DNA of 6,974 nt from an uncultured Collinsella sp. (GTDB taxonomy: Bacteria; Actinomycetota; Coriobacteriia; Coriobacteriales; Coriobacteriaceae), in NCBI GenBank assembly GCA_900551655.1, contig URWM01000081.1, positions 1 through 6,974 of the forward strand, in the 5' to 3' direction. Made by a program: the position numbers and the translations under genes. A model generated the notes under the pieces. The model did not search any database, had not been told where the DNA came from, and saw nothing but the letters and a program-made list of their open reading frames with translations. Of the stretch, positions 5,534 through 6,974 are shown piece after piece. The number at the start of each line of letters is the position of its first letter. Position 1 is the first letter of the stretch.

Positions 5534-6928
5534 CTAGTTCTTTTCGGAGGCTTCGGCCTCGGCGGACTGTTCGGCGGTTTTCTCGGAATCTGATTCGGAG
5601 GTCGATCCCTGATTGGTGTTGTCGCGAATCGTTTGCGCGTCGATCACCTGGCGGGTCTGCTCTTCATCGATCTGGTGGCGGTACTTGGATATCGTGTCCT
5701 GCGCATCGTCGACACTTGTTTGCGGAATGCCCGCCTTGAGGCGGTTTTGCGTGTCTTCGGGCAGGTCGGACAGCTTGATGCTGGTTTCGCTTTCGAGCCA
5801 GTGGAGCTTGAGTCCGAGCGGCTTGCCGGGAAGGCCGCGCCAGACGGCGACATTGCCCTGGTAGGTACCCAGGTAGTACGAGCCGGTGACACCCGTGTAG
5901 GCCCAGATGCCAGCTGCCAGCACAAAGACGAGGGCCAGGATGGCGGCGATAGTAATGTTGCGGCGACGCACGCGTTGCGCTTCGCGCATAACGCCATCGT
6001 CAACCAGGTCAACGACTACTACGGTCACGTTGTCGTGGCCGCCGGCGGCAAGCGCCGCGTCCACTAGATTGTCGGCGCAGATTTGCGCGGTTGAGGACTG
6101 CGTGGCAATGTTCTCGATATCGCTATCGGGAATCATGCTCGAAAGGCCGTCGGAGCACAGGATCAGGCGGTCGCCTTCCTCGATATGCAGAGTGAAGTGG
6201 TCGGCATACATGGCGGGGTCCGAGCCCAGCGCACGGGTGATGACCGAGCGGTTGGGGTGGACGCGAGCCTCGTCTGCCGTAATCTCGCCGGCGTCCACGA
6301 GCTCCTCCACGTAGGAGTGGTCGCGGGTCACGCGGATGAGCGTGCCCTCGTGGAGCAGGTAGGCGCGAGAGTCACCCACGTGGGCGATGGCGAGCGTGTC
6401 GTTTTCGATATAGGCGCAAGTGGCTGTGCAGCCCATGCCGGGCTTGCCCAGGCCGTTCAGGGCCGCCTCGATTACGGCGGCGTTGGCTGCCTCGACGGCT
6501 GCGGCCAGGCGTGCTGCGTCGGCGGACTGCGGGGCCGTCTTGGCAATAGTCTCGACGGCGATGGAAGAGGCTACCTCGCCGGCGGCGTGACCGCCCATGC
6601 CGTCGCATACGCAAAAGAGCGGCGACTGCACCAGGTAGGAATCCTCATTGTGCGGGCGTACGCAGCCAACGTCAGAGCGGGCGCCCCACATGAGTTGCGT
6701 GGTGGTGCCGGCATCATAGGTCGAGTCGGTCTCGATGCGCTCGTCGGTCAGCGGCTCAAAGCTCATGGTCGAGCCGGGATCTTTGAGCTTTGCCTCCACG
6801 GCGGCGACATCGATCTCGGCGGTGTCGCCGGGGGAGACGGTGTCGAGATCGATGCCCGACTCGGCGCTGGAGATGTCAGGAAGGTTGAGATCTTCGGTTA
6901 CGCGGTCGGCGGGATCGCCGTCCTGCTG
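5534..6928 (-). CDS. pstP: PstP/Stp-type PP2C Ser/Thr phosphatase, membrane-anchored, 5' end missing
   Basis: This metal-dependent PPM/PP2C phosphatase is expected to dephosphorylate the PASTA kinase and its targets. Counting the first genomic codon (6928) as 1, 464 residues are visible. The catalytic domain (about 80-308) has RPHNED with D96, DGMGGH with D109, GCTAT, GDSR (185-188), TRALG, LCSDG with D260 and GGHDN with D299; the expected metal ligands are present. A basic stretch and one membrane helix (about 324-345) lead to an outside domain (about 347-420, YYLGTYQGNVAVWRG onward) like that of actinobacterial PstP, then a Glu/Ser-rich tail. About 79 acidic, Ser/Thr-rich residues precede the domain. 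ATGs at residues 55 and 80 lack a ribosome site, so the true start lies off the contig, possibly with an FHA or other domain. An apparent GTG start at 6943 is adapter sequence. Confidence 0.95.
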   Translation of the reverse strand, partial: QQDGDPADRVTEDLNLPDISSAESGIDLDTVSPGDTAEIDVAAVEAKLKDPGSTMSFEPLTDERIETDSTYDAGTTTQLMWGARSDVGCVRPHNEDSYLVQSPLFCVCDGMGGHAAGEVASSIAVETIAKTAPQSADAARLAAAVEAANAAVIEAALNGLGKPGMGCTATCAYIENDTLAIAHVGDSRAYLLHEGTLIRVTRDHSYVEELVDAGEITADEARVHPNRSVITRALGSDPAMYADHFTLHIEEGDRLILCSDGLSSMIPDSDIENIATQSSTAQICADNLVDAALAAGGHDNVTVVVVDLVDDGVMREAQRVRRRNITIAAILALVFVLAAGIWAYTGVTGSYYLGTYQGNVAVWRGLPGKPLGLKLHWLESETSIKLSDLPEDTQNRLKAGIPQTSVDDAQDTISKYRHQIDEEQTRQVIDAQTIRDNTNQGSTSESDSEKTAEQSAEAEASEKN

Positions 6929-6974
6929 CTGTCTCTTATACACATCTCCGAGCCCACGAGACGTAGAGGAATCT
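6929..6974. other. Sequencing adapter contamination (Nextera/Tn5)
   Basis: Bases 6929-6947 are the 19-base Tn5 mosaic end CTGTCTCTTATACACATCT. The read-2 adapter part CCGAGCCCACGAGAC (6948-6962) follows, then the 8-base index GTAGAGGA (6963-6970, which I recall as Nextera i7 index N712) and ATCT, the first bases of the P7 sequence. The order and spacing match an Illumina Nextera read-through exactly. These 46 bases are not genomic and mark a true contig end at 6928. Confidence 0.98.

Noticed and set aside
1..6974. CRISPR array, rRNA, or insertion sequence
   Set aside because: No regularly spaced repeats, rRNA-like sequence or transposase motifs were seen on either strand. The Tn5 mosaic end at the right edge is library adapter, not a transposon.

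Overview
This is a GC-rich window (about 63% GC by hand count in a pknB stretch). It most likely comes from an actinobacterium of the Coriobacteriia, plausibly Collinsella or a relative. That placement is inferred from the actinobacterial pstP - rodA - pbpA - pknB gene order, the codon use, and rodA and pbpA being one continuous gene. I could not run a database search.

Right and central part (580-6928), all on the minus strand and read right to left. The first gene is a membrane-anchored PP2C Ser/Thr phosphatase of the PstP/Stp type, whose 5' end is missing. Sixteen bases after it comes a 955-residue protein joining a complete SEDS glycosyltransferase (RodA type) to a complete class B penicillin-binding transpeptidase (PbpA type). 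After a 132-base gap comes a PknB/Stk-type kinase with four PASTA repeats, closed by a strong intrinsic terminator (493-527). The kinase senses peptidoglycan or its precursors through its outside PASTA repeats. The phosphatase reverses its phosphorylation. The fused SEDS-PBP polymerises and crosslinks the wall. This is a compact growth and cell-wall control operon.

Extreme right end (6929-6974). These 46 bases are not genomic. They are the Nextera/Tn5 mosaic end, the read-2 adapter, an 8-base index and the start of the P7 sequence. An apparent MYKRQ start for the phosphatase is translated from adapter; the real gene runs off the contig.

Left part (1-579). Bases 357-398 fit positions 32-73 of a tRNA-Arg(CCU) exactly, followed by a tRNA-style terminator (412-449). 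The 5' half is absent: the sequence upstream does not form the anticodon stem, has no D-arm and turns AT-rich. The best reading is the displaced 3' half of a tRNA gene, i.e. an attachment site at the right end of an integrated element that extends leftwards out of the window. The 356 bases on the element side hold a long GC hairpin, an 18-bp perfect palindrome, a terminator-like hairpin, and possibly the first codons of a leftward gene. No convincing complete gene is seen there.
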